From contig NW_026992289.1 of NCBI RefSeq assembly GCF_028769735.1, forward strand, positions 124,001-188,000: a DNA stretch of 64,000 bases. Direction: 5' to 3'. The position numbers and the translations under genes were made by a program. Position 1 is the first letter of the stretch; each line of letters opens with the position of its first letter. The DNA comes from Zonotrichia leucophrys gambelii. Lineage: Eukaryota > Chordata > Aves > Passeriformes > Passerellidae. Below, piece after piece: positions 52,850-62,865 of this stretch. Under the pieces are notes generated by a model. It was not told where the DNA came from. It saw nothing but the letters and a program-made list of their open reading frames with translations, and did not search any database.

Positions 52850-53987
52850 AAAAGCAGACAGGAGCTGGTGTTTAACGGTTGATCATCGAAGGCTTAATGC
52901 TAACTCACTGCAGCTGTGCCAAATATTGCAAACCTCACTGCTACACTGCAGGCATCTGCACACGAATGGATGACAGTTTTGGCTATAAAAGGCATGTTAG
53001 CTGCCTTCAGCTAGGTGCCAAGGTCTCTCTAAGGAGGTGAAATTCCTGGGAACCTGGTGGGTAGCAGGCCAAGCTGTAATTCCAGATGAAACCATTACAA
53101 AATTGGATGGTATATCTACCCCCACTACCAAAAAGGGAACTTCAGAAGAGCATGGGTACTTTGGGATAGTGGAGTGTCCTGGGGTGACTTTATGATGCTC
53201 GTATCCCCATTCGTCTGTTGTTGTCGGACATGGAGAAATCACATTCCTGGATTTTCTATAATAGCAAGACCCTTGTAGACATTAATGAGGAAAAACCAAA
53301 ACGGGGAATGGCTTGACAGTCACAAACAGGCTTTGCAAGCACCAATAGAAGAGTTGAAAACATATCAATCACTTGGGCCAGTTCATCCCAGTGTTCCCAT
53401 AATAGCTGAAGGAGCTGAAGGGTGTTTTGCTGAACATGGCGCTTACGTTTCAGAAAGGCCCACACGGACCAAAACAACCATTAGAATTCGATTCCACAGC
53501 ATTAAAAGATACTGAGAAGAGAAACAGTGACTTGGAAAAAAAGGATTATTATCTCTGACCTGAACTCTTAAACAAGGGGAAACAATTCAACAGCGTCAGC
53601 CTGGAAAAACCCAAGGGCCTTTCAATCCGTTAGCCAGCATTAAAAAAGCCAGTGCTCGGACAGAGAGAATTGCACAAAGACCGACAATGCACAAATGGTG
53701 CGCATATATCTCAGGGTCACAGATCAAATGGATGTCACTAATGGGTCAACAAAACCTACAAAATTATGCCTCAGCCAAATGCATTGAGGGTAAATGGAAG
53801 TACAGAGCAGGTGCTCTTAACACTGAAACAGGAGTGGAAGTAGAAGAAGAAGGAATGGAAAGTGCACAAGTGGGACAGTTGAAAGCTGTGTTGCTGGCCG
53901 TAAAGGAGAAAGCAACGATGGTGTATGTTGATTCTTATGCAGTGTGGGCTGGTGCCACACAGTGGTTGTGTCAGTGGGAAGTGTTAG
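52850..53987 (+). pseudogene. pol: ERVL-like RT and RNase H remnant (P11)
   Basis: Broken frames align with the pol at 60250-61600. RT: LTVDHRRLNAN near 52875, then VKFLGTWW near 53040. End of RT: SLGPVHPSVPI near 53370. RNase H: SAKCIEGKWKYRAGAL near 53775 and VYVDSYAVWAGATQWL near 53920. The YxDD region is missing. A 48-bp LTR-like piece (53178-53225) and then a longer LTR (53988) interrupt it. Confidence 0.75.
53178..53225 (+). mobile_element. 48-bp LTR-end fragment in P11 pol
   Basis: TGTCCTGGGGTGAC through ATCCCCATTCGTCTGTT nearly matches the first 48 bases of the LTR at 43078. The pol reading resumes directly after it (GGAGAAATCACATTCC). It is most simply the rest of a deleted LTR. Confidence 0.6.
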
Positions 53988-54777
53988 TGCCGTGGTTTTA
54001 CACTGGCCCAATGCCAGGCACCCACAAGAGTCGCTCGCTCACACTCCCCTGCTACAGCTGGGCAGCAGAGAGAGAAAAAACAAATTAATAAATGCTTCAT
54101 GAGTGAGATAAGGACTGGGAGAAACACTTCAAGGGCAAACCAGGCTCAAGTTAAAGGTTACAAAGTGATTTTAATACCAATCCTTCCAAAACTGCTGTGA
54201 CGTGGATCTCTCTTTCCACAGGGTGCGGTCCTCCAAGGACAGGCTGCTCCAGCCTGGAAGCAAGGGCCCTCTCTCTACACGAGGTCTTCCATTGGATCAC
54301 AGTCTCCTCCAGGCATCCACTTGCTCCTGCGTGGGCACCTCCCCCACAGGCTGCAGGTGGATCTCTGCATCCCCCGTGGACCCCTAACCCTAACCCTAAC
54401 CGCTGCAGGGCGACAGCCAGCTTCACCATGGTCTTCGCCATGGCCTGGAGAGGAATCTTGGCTCCGGCGCCTGAAGCACCTCCTCCCCCTCCTTCTCCAC
54501 TGACCTTGGTGTTGCCATGTTGTTTTCCCTCACATGTTCTCACTTCTTCCTCTTCTCGGTCTAGGAAAAAAACTGTGGGACTTTGTTTTGATTTTCTTCT
54601 TAAATATGTCATCACAGAGGCATTACCAACCTCATTCATTGGCCCAGGTTTGGCCAGCAGTATGTCCATCTTCAGAGCCATCTGGGATTGGCTCTGCTGG
54701 TCATGGTAGAAGCTTCCAGCAGCTTTGCACAGGAACCATCTTTGTGGCCCCGCTGCTTCCAAAAACCAAGCTGTGCA
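53988..54777 (-). mobile_element. LTR of the P9 family, 790 bp, inside P11 pol
   Basis: The minus strand starts TGCACAGCTTGG, and the left (3') end aligns with the end of 41168-42730 (GGCCCAATGCCAGGCAC). It is shorter than the plus copy by an internal deletion. No clear target duplication. It contains a short telomeric repeat. The open frames 54151-54894 (minus) and 54197-54709 (plus) are LTR sequence. Confidence 0.75.
54382..54401. repeat. Interstitial telomeric repeat, (CCCTAA)3.3
   Basis: CCCTAACCCTAACCCTAACC lies between CCGTGGAC and GCTGCAGGGCGACAG. The corresponding part of the plus-strand copy near 41510 has no such repeat, so it was gained at this copy. Confidence 0.9.
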
Positions 54778-55094
54778 GAACCAGTACAGGGAATGGAAAA
54801 GAGGTTTGCCAGAAGGAAGACTGGAAATGGTTGTTGTTACAGGCTGTCTCAACAAATCCAAATAGGATGGGTCAAAGCTCATGCAAATGACCAAGCTTTA
54901 CAGACTCATTGGAACAACAAGGTGGATCAGCTGACAAAAATCAGAAAGGTAAAAATTGATCAGTTGGAAGATCCACGACATTCGTATCAATTGGGTGAAT
55001 GGTTCATAAGTTCTGGTGTTTTAGTTTCTCTAATAAACTTGGATCTTCAAGTATATCCTCACCATATCGGTGATATTTTTGCCCGACGTCTGGG
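54778..55094 (+). pseudogene. pol: RNase H end and integrase start (P11)
   Basis: After the LTR, pol resumes: QKEDWKWLLLQAV near 54815, WVKAHAND near 54875, WNNKVDQLTK near 54912, then HSYQLGEWF near 54985. These align with 61755-61970 of the better preserved provirus. The frame ends near 55119 in LTR-like sequence. Confidence 0.75.
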
Positions 55095-55157
55095 AAGAAT
55101 GATGCATCTGACTCCATGATATCAGAAGGCTAATTAATTGCTTTATTCTACTATATT
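55095..55157 (-). mobile_element. Truncated LTR end
   Basis: CTGACTCCATGATATCAGAAGG...GCTTTATT resembles the U5 ends of the LTRs at 13044, 23339 and 50295. Only about 60 bp remain. Confidence 0.45.
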
Positions 55158-55199
55158 ATCACAGAATCACAGAATAATGAGCTTGGAAGGGACCTCTAA
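55158..55199 (-). mobile_element. CR1-like LINE 3' end fragment
   Basis: ATCACAGAATCACAGAATAA and GCTTGGAAGGGACCTCTAA resemble the reverse complement of the avian CR1 3' end, including its octamer-like tail. It is only about 42 bp long. Confidence 0.5.
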
Positions 55200-55582
55200 T
55201 GTGACAGTGGTCACAAGGGTTGCAGGATGAAGGGAGAGGTGAGAATGTTGACCTCATGTTCAGAGGGCTTGATTTATTATTTTATGATATGTAAACTACA
55301 TTATGACTATACTAAAAAGAAATAGAAGGAATGTTCTCAGAAGGCTAGCTAAGCTAAGAATAGAAAAGAATGAACAAAGATCTGTGTCTCAGACAGAGAG
55401 CGAGAGCCAGCTCTGCTGTGAGTGGTCATTAAATGCAAACATCTACAGGAGACCAATCACGGATCCACCTGTTGCATTCCACGGCAGCAGATAACCATTG
55501 TTTACACTTTGTTGCTGAAACTTCTCAGCTTCAGCAGGAAAAATCCTAACGAAAGGATTTTAATGAAAACATGTCTGCGACA
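55200..55582 (-). mobile_element. LTR of the P10 family, 383 bp (P12)
   Basis: The minus strand starts TGTCGCAGACATG (right edge 55582) and ends CACTGTCACA (left edge 55200). It is very similar to 48454-48834. Confidence 0.85.
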
Positions 55583-56176
55583 TGTTACCCGTTTTTTTTT
55601 TTTTTTTTTGTTAAATTAAAAAGAAAAGTGTAATTTTCTCTGCTGGGCACATGCAGAGGAAAGAACAAACACTTGACAGGTTATCTGTTGCCAATCCAAA
55701 TCTCAATCAAGTGCTGGTGTGGAATGAACAGGGAATTTCTTCACCTGTAGAACATACAATTCTATCAAATCACTAAATCTTACAATATAAGAAAATGCAA
55801 AAACAACGCAAAGAAAATTCCAGTCCAAGCATCTGAGTTTCAGGAAAAGTCCATGGACTGAAGATGTTCCTCTTTGACATGTCTGAGACTCCTTTTTGCT
55901 CCTGAAACAGGCTTGCTGCAGAAAAGTCCATCAATAGTTATCAAAAGTCCATTGACAGTCGTCAAACAATTTCAAACAACTTTGGGACAACTTCTGCAAT
56001 GTCTTGACACAGCCCTTTATTGAACAACTTGGGCTGAAGCTAATTTTTGGCCCTTCAATACATCAGAGCTGCTGCCAACTATTGCAACTCTTTTTATTTA
56101 ATTTGATTTTTTTTTTTTTTAATAGGAAAAAGCAGCAGCAGCAGAGCAGCCAGAGAAAGGCCCTGGGGACCCTGGC
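55583..56176 (-). mobile_element. 3' internal region of a second P10-family copy (P12)
   Basis: An inverted copy of about 47870-48453, including the T-run (55592-55609) matching the A-run before the P10 3' LTR. It is cut at 56176, where the LTR of P13 starts. No gene. Confidence 0.85.
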
Positions 56177-57040
56177 TGTGGAAGTCCATCCGGAAATCCT
56201 TCAGATTTTGCCTCACAATTGTCATGAGAAAAGGATCACCGAAGGGTTAAAAACTGTTGAGCCACTTGGGAAAGAAAGTCTCATGCGTATTTAGTGTGTT
56301 TACAGATGGTGTCTGCAGAACATGCCATGCTGTACTCCAAGGGGGCATGCTGCCCTTTTCTGAACAATGGAACTGGACTTTCTTCAGACCTTCAGGCCTG
56401 GCTGGACTGAGCTCTGGGGTAGCTCCCCCCCCTCCAAGAAGACCCCTCTTGCCTGTGTTCAACCACCGTGACGGACCAACAGAGATGCGAATCCCCTCAT
56501 CAAAGAACCAAGAACCCCTCTGGCACCCTATTGGCACCCCCATGGCACCCCCCTGGCAGCCTCCTTCCAGAGACTGGAACTGTACCTCCTCCCAACTCAG
56601 GGAAGGGGGAGAACCTGCCCAGAGTAAACGTACCTGAGAGCATTCGGCCATGAAAACAATGGAATAATCTATCCTTTTCCCCTCCATGGAAACCGAATTT
56701 CAGCCACCCTTCCCCCAACCAAGAACAGTATATCTGGGGTTCAGTTCGACTGCCTCTCTGAGAATCTCCCCAAGACGTGTACCAGTGAGCATCGGCGGTG
56801 GGACCGCGAAGGCATCACGTCTTGGTAGCTATACCCCATTCCCTAACTTTCTTTCCTCCCTTTTTCCCTTGTCCTACCCTTCTCTTCCCCAGAACCTCTA
56901 ACCTAACGCATATTTAGCTGTGGTTACCATCAATAAATTGCATCTTGTTGATTTGTTACTGCAAAACCCCTGTGCCTATGTTGGTTATTTTTGCACCCAA
57001 AAATCATTCGTCACCCGTTCATTTCGGGCGGACCTTCACA
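56177..57040 (+). mobile_element. 5' LTR of P13, 864 bp
   Basis: It starts TGTGGAAGTCC and ends GGACCTTCACA; the ends are inverted repeats. AATAAATTGC lies near 56933. Open frames inside it on both strands are non-coding. The start cuts into the P12 fragment. Confidence 0.75.
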
Positions 57041-57044
57041 TAAT

Positions 57045-57062
57045 TGGCGTCACGGACAGGAT
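57045..57062 (+). promoter_or_regulatory. PBS of P13, possibly tRNA-Ser-like
   Basis: TGGCGTCACGGACAGGAT lies four bases after the LTR. TGGCGT and CAGGAT agree with tRNA-Ser complements; the middle does not. It is clearly not the tRNA-Leu site that names ERV-L. Confidence 0.5.
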
Positions 57063-57239
57063 TCCAGTAGCCAGTGAGATTTTGCAGGTTTTTTGTAATC
57101 TGTAACCTCTCGCAGACTGCATACGCCAAAGCCAAATCTCACCCTCGATTGAGCACACAGGCTCCGGAATTGACACAAAAGATTTTTCGGTGCAAAAGCA
57201 GGGGAAATTGTTACTGTCACTTCTGTTACTGATCTTACC

Positions 57240-57400
57240 GGCACGGACACCGACACTGATACTTCTCCTGATCCTGATATTGATGCTGTTACTGATATTG
57301 ATATTGATACTGTTGTTGTTGTATTTGAGTTGAATCTGAACCTGTTACTGTTGTATTTGAGCTGAATTTGAACCTGTTACTGTTTTTTACTGCTGTATTT
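57240..57400 (+). repeat. Low-complexity stretch in the P13 leader
   Basis: Repeats of GATATT/GATACT/CTGTTACT, including a 35-bp near-duplicate of GTTGTATTTGAG...CCTGTTACTG, followed by a 12-T run. Confidence 0.75.
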
Positions 57401-57421
57401 TTTTTTTTTTGTGTACCCGGA

Positions 57422-57664
57422 CTGTCTAAAAGGGAAGGGGCAGACTTGAAGTAATTAAGCAGTGCCTTTTAGACAGATATTGTCCCTTCACCTACACAGG
57501 GAGCCAGGGGCGGCCCAGCAAAGGCTGAGTGGTTTTTTTCCCTGTTCTAGGTTTCTGGTCCCCTCACAAAGAAAACACTTGTGTGAGTGTGTGAGTGTGT
57601 GTATCTAGACTGTCTGGAAAGGAAGGGACAATCTGAAGCAATTAAAACAGTGCCTTCCAGACAG
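57422..57664 (+). promoter_or_regulatory. Two related stem-loops in the P13 leader
   Basis: Stem 1 pairs CTGTCTAAAAGG (57422-57433) with CCTTTTAGACAG (57465-57476), 12 of 12. Stem 2 pairs CTGTCTGGAAAGG (57610-57622) with CCTTCCAGACAG (57653-57664), with one bulged A. Between the copies AA/TT became GG/CC, so both sides changed together. Flanking sequence is also shared (AAGTAATTAAGCAGTG and AAGCAATTAAAACAGTG). The likely role is packaging, dimerisation or translation control. Confidence 0.7.
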
Positions 57665-57769
57665 ATTTGGTTTCTTCAGCTATCTAGGGAGACGGAGTGG
57701 AACAAAAAGTCTGTCTAACTTGAGTTAGCAAATTAGCTCCCTGGTATAGTCCTAGTCCCTTCACACAAA

Positions 57770-59659
57770 ATGAGTGAAAATCTCAATCCTAAAGCAAAAG
57801 CTGATTTTTACACCTTGCTTGCTAAACACAATGCCAAACCGTCATCTGGCAGAGAAACTTGGGCAGAGAACAATTGGTTTAATTTGGAAAATGTCATTGA
57901 TAGAATATGTTCTCTGCAACATGAATCAAAATTCAAAATGGGTAAAAATAAAAGCATTCTTTGCTCAGTCCTTGGAGCATGTCTTACTGCAGCCATAGAA
58001 AACCGCTGTAAACGGAGAACTGAGGAAATGGTAATTATAGATTCCCTTCAAAATTTGGTTGAAATTTTGCAAAAACAGTTAAATGAGGACAGAAATGAAA
58101 TTTATAAGCTGCGAGCTGCCCTTAGGGAAGAACACACCAAAACCATACACAAAATCAACTCCTCTACAGAGGAGGAAGAAAAGGTAACACCTTCCATTAA
58201 AAAGATTTATCCTTACAAAGAAATTGAGGCAGCAAAACAAAACTATTCTTACAAAGAATCTGAAACAGTTAAAAATTGTGGGGAAAATTGTTGTCCTCAT
58301 TTGTGACCTTTTATTAAAACTGAATATAATTACATTAACAATGAAGACATGGATCCCCACATAACAACCAAACAAACACCATTCAGTGCTACCGAATTAG
58401 CTAAACTAAAAAAGGAATTCGGTCGCCTCCCCCACGAATCAGAAACGGAATATGTGTTCCGTGTGTCCCTCACTGGCGGAGACCAGATTAAGTTAACTGA
58501 ACAAGAGGCCAGTGGTTACTGGGGACATGGTGTTTTCCTAACAACAGGAGATAAGCGTGATGCCTGGTCTCTAATACAACGTGCAGCCTATTGCGCCGGG
58601 GGAATAAATCCCCTGGAAAGGGGTGATCCCTTTGCAAATGCCACTACCCCTGACCAAATTCTAGGAAGTGTACAAAAAGCTGCATGTTTGCAAATGATTC
58701 ATGAGAAAAAATTAATTCCTGGTTTTGAATCCCCAATGCAATTTCCTGTGAAGCCCGAAATTATGACCCCTTTAATTCGTGGGCTTCCAGAAACATTGAA
58801 ATCAACAGCAATCACTATTCAAAAAACAGTTATGGCTCTATGCCCAATAGATAGACTAGAAAGATTTCTTAACAACTCCACTGATCAGTCTGAGTCCACT
58901 GACACTGCACCTTCACCCTATACACCAACACAAACACCCACACCACCATCTGACACGTCTAGCAGCAGCCGCAAGACTTGGACATGGAGTGAGGTAGCAG
59001 TTGATTTAATAAACTATTGTAGACAGTATGGGCCTGTAAAAACCCTGGAAGAAAAATCAGAAAAAACAAAAGGTGTCCGGTTTATGGGAACCCCTAACAC
59101 TGAAAACACAGAACCAGGAAAACAGATTTCCAACAGACAACGCTGGTGGATGCTGGGAATAAAGAAAAGGGTTCCCCGGGACATAATGGATGGTCTACCA
59201 CTTGAAAAATTGCAGAAAATCATAACTAACTGGAATTTTAGAAAAACAAATACCCAGCCCAGTGCCCCGATCCCCCTCCCTCACCAGAAACTAACAAATA
59301 CTCCTACCAATACACAGTTCAGTACACACAATACATCACAGTCTTTCACACAGAACACAGGCAATGAGCCAAAGTTAACCCTTCCCCAGTTTCTCCCTCG
59401 GAATCTGGGCAGTGAGGCTGCGTCTCAGCCCCTCCCGCAGAACACAGCCAGTGAGCCAAAATTAACTCTTTCTCAGTTTCTTTCACAGAACTTGGACAGT
59501 GAAACCCTGGCTGCGTGTCTCCTGAAAAGCACCAGCAGTAAGCCGGAAGTAACTCTTTTGCAACTTCTTTCACAGAGCCTAAGCACCATAACTGCCCACC
59601 CGCCCGTGGCCCAAAACACAAACAGTGAATCTTCACCAACAGAGCTTTCGGGAAACTAG
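57770..59659 (+). pseudogene. gag: gag (P13), one in-frame stop
   Basis: A single frame from the ATG at 57770 to TAG at 59657-59659, with one TGA at 58304-58306. N-terminal part: helical, with a predicted coiled coil (LQNLVEILQKQLNEDRNEIY, about residues 90-125). Second part: ERVL-type capsid region (FGRLPHESETEYVFRVSL near residue 212; YWGHGVFLTTGDKRDAW; AAYCAGGINPLERGDPF). There is no CCHC zinc knuckle, which is unusual for orthoretroviruses but known in spuma-like and ERVL lineages. The C-terminus has three 29-residue repeats. Confidence 0.8.
59366..59626 (+). repeat. Three 87-bp tandem repeats at the end of P13 gag
   Basis: Units begin EPKLTLPQFL (59366), EPKLTLSQFL (59453) and KPEVTLLQLL (59540), each 29 codons. 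The third is the most diverged. The repeats are in frame, so the copy number could vary without breaking gag. Confidence 0.85.
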
Positions 59660-59695
59660 TATCTCCACCGCTTACAGGTGAGCGAAGGGGTGGAG
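59650..59695 (+). promoter_or_regulatory. Candidate -1 ribosomal frameshift signal
   Basis: The heptamer GGGAAAC (59650-59656) lies in the correct phase (G-GGA-AAC) and is followed at once by the gag stop TAG. Six bases later a stem begins: CTCCACC (59663-59669) pairs with GGTGGAG (59689-59695), with an inner CGCT/AGCG pair. A -1 shift at the heptamer enters the pol frame exactly. The loop side contains CAG/GTGAGC, a splice-donor match. Confidence 0.75.
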
Positions 59696-62600
59696 GTTGG
59701 GTTTACTTACGAATGCTCACAAAAAATAAATCAGGAGACATGTTAATTACAGCAATCACGGGCCCCAAAAAAGTTCTGGTAACCTACATTGTTGATATGG
59801 GAGCCCAGATTTCTGCACTAACACATAGAGATGCCCAGAAGTGTGGAGTTGTTCCAACAAAAAGGCAATGCTGCGTTCTTAATGCTTTAGGAACCATAGA
59901 ACCAATGAATGTTGCTTTAGTCAAAGTAACACTCCCCGGAGAAGAAAATCAATTGGTTGTCAAAATGGTAATTGGGGACATACCAAATAATCTGCTAGGG
60001 ATGGATGTCCTCTCAGGAAGGCAGTGGGAAGACACCGAGGGTTTCCTGTGGTCTTTTGGCACTCCGCCACTTAACATTAGACTGCTTCAGACCGCACCCG
60101 CACTGCCTTACAGTAAAACAATCAATGTGAAACAGTATCCCTTGCCTTCTGGAGCCAGAGAAGGCATCAAACCAGTTATTCAAGAATTGCGTGATCAAGG
60201 AATAATTATTAACACACACTCCCCATACAATTCACCAGTGTGGCCAGTCCGAAAGCCTAATGGGAAGTGGAGGCTTACGGTTGATTACCGTAGGCTGAAT
60301 GCCAACACTGACCCTCTGATTGCAGCAGTGCCAAATTTAGCTGAACTAATAACATCAATACAAGAAAAAGCTCACACAATCATGGCAACCATAGATGTCA
60401 AAGACATGTTCTTCATGATACCTATACAGCCAGAGGACACGGATCGCTTTGCATTCACATGGGAGGGACAACCGTACACATTTACCAGACTCCCTCAGGG
60501 ATACAAACACTCTCCAACACTAGCACACCATGCTCTAGCTAAGGAATTAGAAAAAATACCTAAACCTGACACTGTAGCTGTGTACCAATACATTGATGAC
60601 ATTTTGGTAGGAGGAGAGGAAATTAAAGAGGTGGGGGATCTCCAGCAGAATATAATCTCTCATCTGGAAAGCCTTGATTTAAAGATTCCCTCAGAAAAAA
60701 TGCAAAAGCCTTCTCAGGAAGTAAAATTCCTGGGAATCTGGTGGCGATCTGGCAGCACATGCATTCCACCTGACACTTTAGCCTCTCTAGAGCAGGTGAA
60801 AATGCCTGAAAACAAAAAAGACCTCCAGCAAGCCTTAGGACTGTTGGTATTCTGGAGGAAACACATCCCAGATTTCTCAATCATTGCTAGGCCCCTTTAC
60901 AATTTACTGAGAAAAGGAATCAAATGGGATTGGACTCCTTCTCAGGAGGAAGCACTCCAATTACTGATTTTTGAAGCCACTGCACATCAGGCATTGGGGC
61001 CCATTCACCCTAAAGACCCTTTCCAAGTGGAATGGGGATTTGCCTCCTCAGGACTATCAATACACATCTGGCAGTGAGGTCCTGAGGGTCCAACAAGGCC
61101 TGTCAGCTTCTTCTCCTGTGGTTTTAAAGATGCTGAGAAAAGATACACTGCCTGGGAAAAAGGATTGTTTGTTGTTAGCTTAACTCTCATTGAAGTAGAG
61201 AAAATCACACGGCAGCAAGCTATCATCTTGAGAGGTCCCTTCAAGGTAATTAAAGCTGTCACAAATGGGACCCCTCCACCTGACGGTATAGCTCAAAAGT
61301 CATCAGTCAGGAAATGGTATGCTCAAATAGAGTATTACTGCAATAGCTTTTCTGTCACAGAAGGTGCTGCAAAATTCTTGGCAATACTAGACACTGAGAG
61401 CCTGGATAGTAGCCAAGACAAACCTGCTTCTGTAATACAAGTAGCACCACCATTCTCACCTGAAATAGCAGCAAACTGTTGGTTTACAGATGCTTCCGCA
61501 AAGCGGGAAGGAAAAATTTGGAAATACAAGGTGGCTGCCTTACATATTTCATCTGGTGAAAAGATTATCACAGAAGGGGAGGGCAGTGCTCAGGTAGGAG
61601 AACTCATAGCCATCTGAAGTGTTTTCCAGTGTGAGGCACAAAACACTTCTCCTGTTTACATCTATACTGATTCATATGCGGTATACAAAGGCTGCACTGA
61701 GTGGCTCCCTTTCTGGCAACAGAATGGCTGGGAAGTTAACAGAATCCCAGTGTGGCAGAAAGATAAATGGAAAGAAATCCTAGAAATCGCCAGTAAAGGA
61801 AACTTTCTGGTCAGTTGGGTAGCTTCTCATCAAACTGATGGGAATCAAGCAGGTGAATGGAACAACAGAGTTGATGAACTAGCAAGGCTTAGCCCCCTGA
61901 AAAAAGAAACTATTTCAGAGGATTGGAATCAACTGTTAGAATGGTTTCATGTAAAAAGGCAGCACACAGGTGCCAAAGATCTGTATCAGGAAGCACACGC
62001 CCGTGGCTGGCCAGTCACCAGGGAAATGTGTAAAACATGCATATTGGCCTGCGAACAGTGCCGCAAGCGACTGGAAAGGCATCCTTTAGAGGATGACCCT
62101 CTGCATTTGAGGAAAGGCAAAGGTTTGTGGGAAGCGTGGCAGGTAGATTATATTGGTCCTTTTAAGAAGGCAGGAGGTAAACATTTTGTGTTGGTAGGAG
62201 TAGGAATTGTATCTGGGTTGGTACAAGCTGATGCTTTTAAAAGGGCCACAGGTGACAATACAGTTAAAGCTTTGCAGGGGTGGTTTGGAACTTTTCCAAA
62301 ACTGCAAGAAATTCAGTCTGACAAGGGTTCTCACTTTACTGCCAAGGTGGTTCAGGATTGGGCCAGAGCCGAAGGCATAAAGTAGACCTTTTATACTCCT
62401 TACTACCCTCAGGCTAACGGGATCGTGGAATGGACAAATGGCCTTTTAAAGCGGTTCCTTAAGCCCCAGAAAGCAAGCTGGGACTGCCGGCTGTGGGAGG
62501 CTGTTAAAGGGGTAAATAGCAGGTGGGGAGTGAACAGTTGCCCCAAAGTCACTGCTTTTTACCCCACACCTCCAAGCATCATCCCTTCACTGGAAGGTCC

Positions 62601-62778
62601 CGACGATGCAAACAATCCATCACATTACCCTGGACAGCCTGTCTTAGTGGACCTCCCCACGGTGGGCGAGGTACCACTTGTGCTGAAAACCCCTCTGAAT
62701 AAATATGCATGGGTAGCCTCTGATGCTCTTGGAAAAGAGCACCGCATACACACACGCTGGATAATCCCCTCATTCTAA
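59656..62778 (+). pseudogene. pol: pol (P13): protease, RT, RNase H, integrase; three stops
   Basis: One frame with no shift, broken by TGA 61075-61077, TGA 61615-61617 and TAG 62383-62385. The first ATG is 59713, but the frame is open back to the slippery site. Protease: VDMGAQ near 59794 in place of D-T/S-G. RT: LTVDYRRLNAN, IDVKDMFFMIPI, LPQGYKHSP, YIDD at 60589-60600. RNase H: CWFTDASAK, YTDSYAVY, WVASHQTDGN. Integrase: HVKRQHTG...CKTC zinc part near 61950-62055, WQVDYIGP, QSDKGSHF, NGIVEWTNG (D, D, E), C-terminal WIIPSF. No dUTPase. ERVL-like. Confidence 0.85.
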
Positions 62779-62806
62779 ACTCCTTTCTGCCTCTCAGTGG
62801 CAGGAT

Positions 62807-62831
62807 TTTTTGTTGTTCTTGCTTTTACAGG
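62807..62831 (+). promoter_or_regulatory. Splice acceptor before the third ORF
   Basis: A pyrimidine-rich run ending in TTGTTGTTCTTGCTTTTACAG/G puts the intron end at 62830, 35 bases before the ATG at 62866. This is the layout expected for a spliced subgenomic (env-type) mRNA. A donor match is at 59677/59678. Confidence 0.65.
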
Positions 62832-62865
62832 TGAACTCCGAGGGACATGAGAATCGTCTGAAAAC

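Noticed and set aside
54382..54401. Chromosome end
   Set aside because: Only about three telomeric units, embedded in an LTR with normal sequence on both sides. An interstitial microrepeat, not a telomere.
54197..54709. 170-codon plus-strand ORF
   Set aside because: Antisense to the same LTR, including the telomeric repeat. No recognisable domain.
54151..54894. 247-codon minus-strand ORF
   Set aside because: It lies in an LTR of the P9 family; the similar frame in the 41.4-41.8 kb copy is not conserved in phase. LTR noise.
61075..62385. Editing-type hypermutation as the cause of the P13 pol stops
   Set aside because: Only three stops, of two types (TGA, TGA, TAG), in a frame of about 1,040 codons. 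There is no visible G-to-A excess by eye; ordinary decay is enough.
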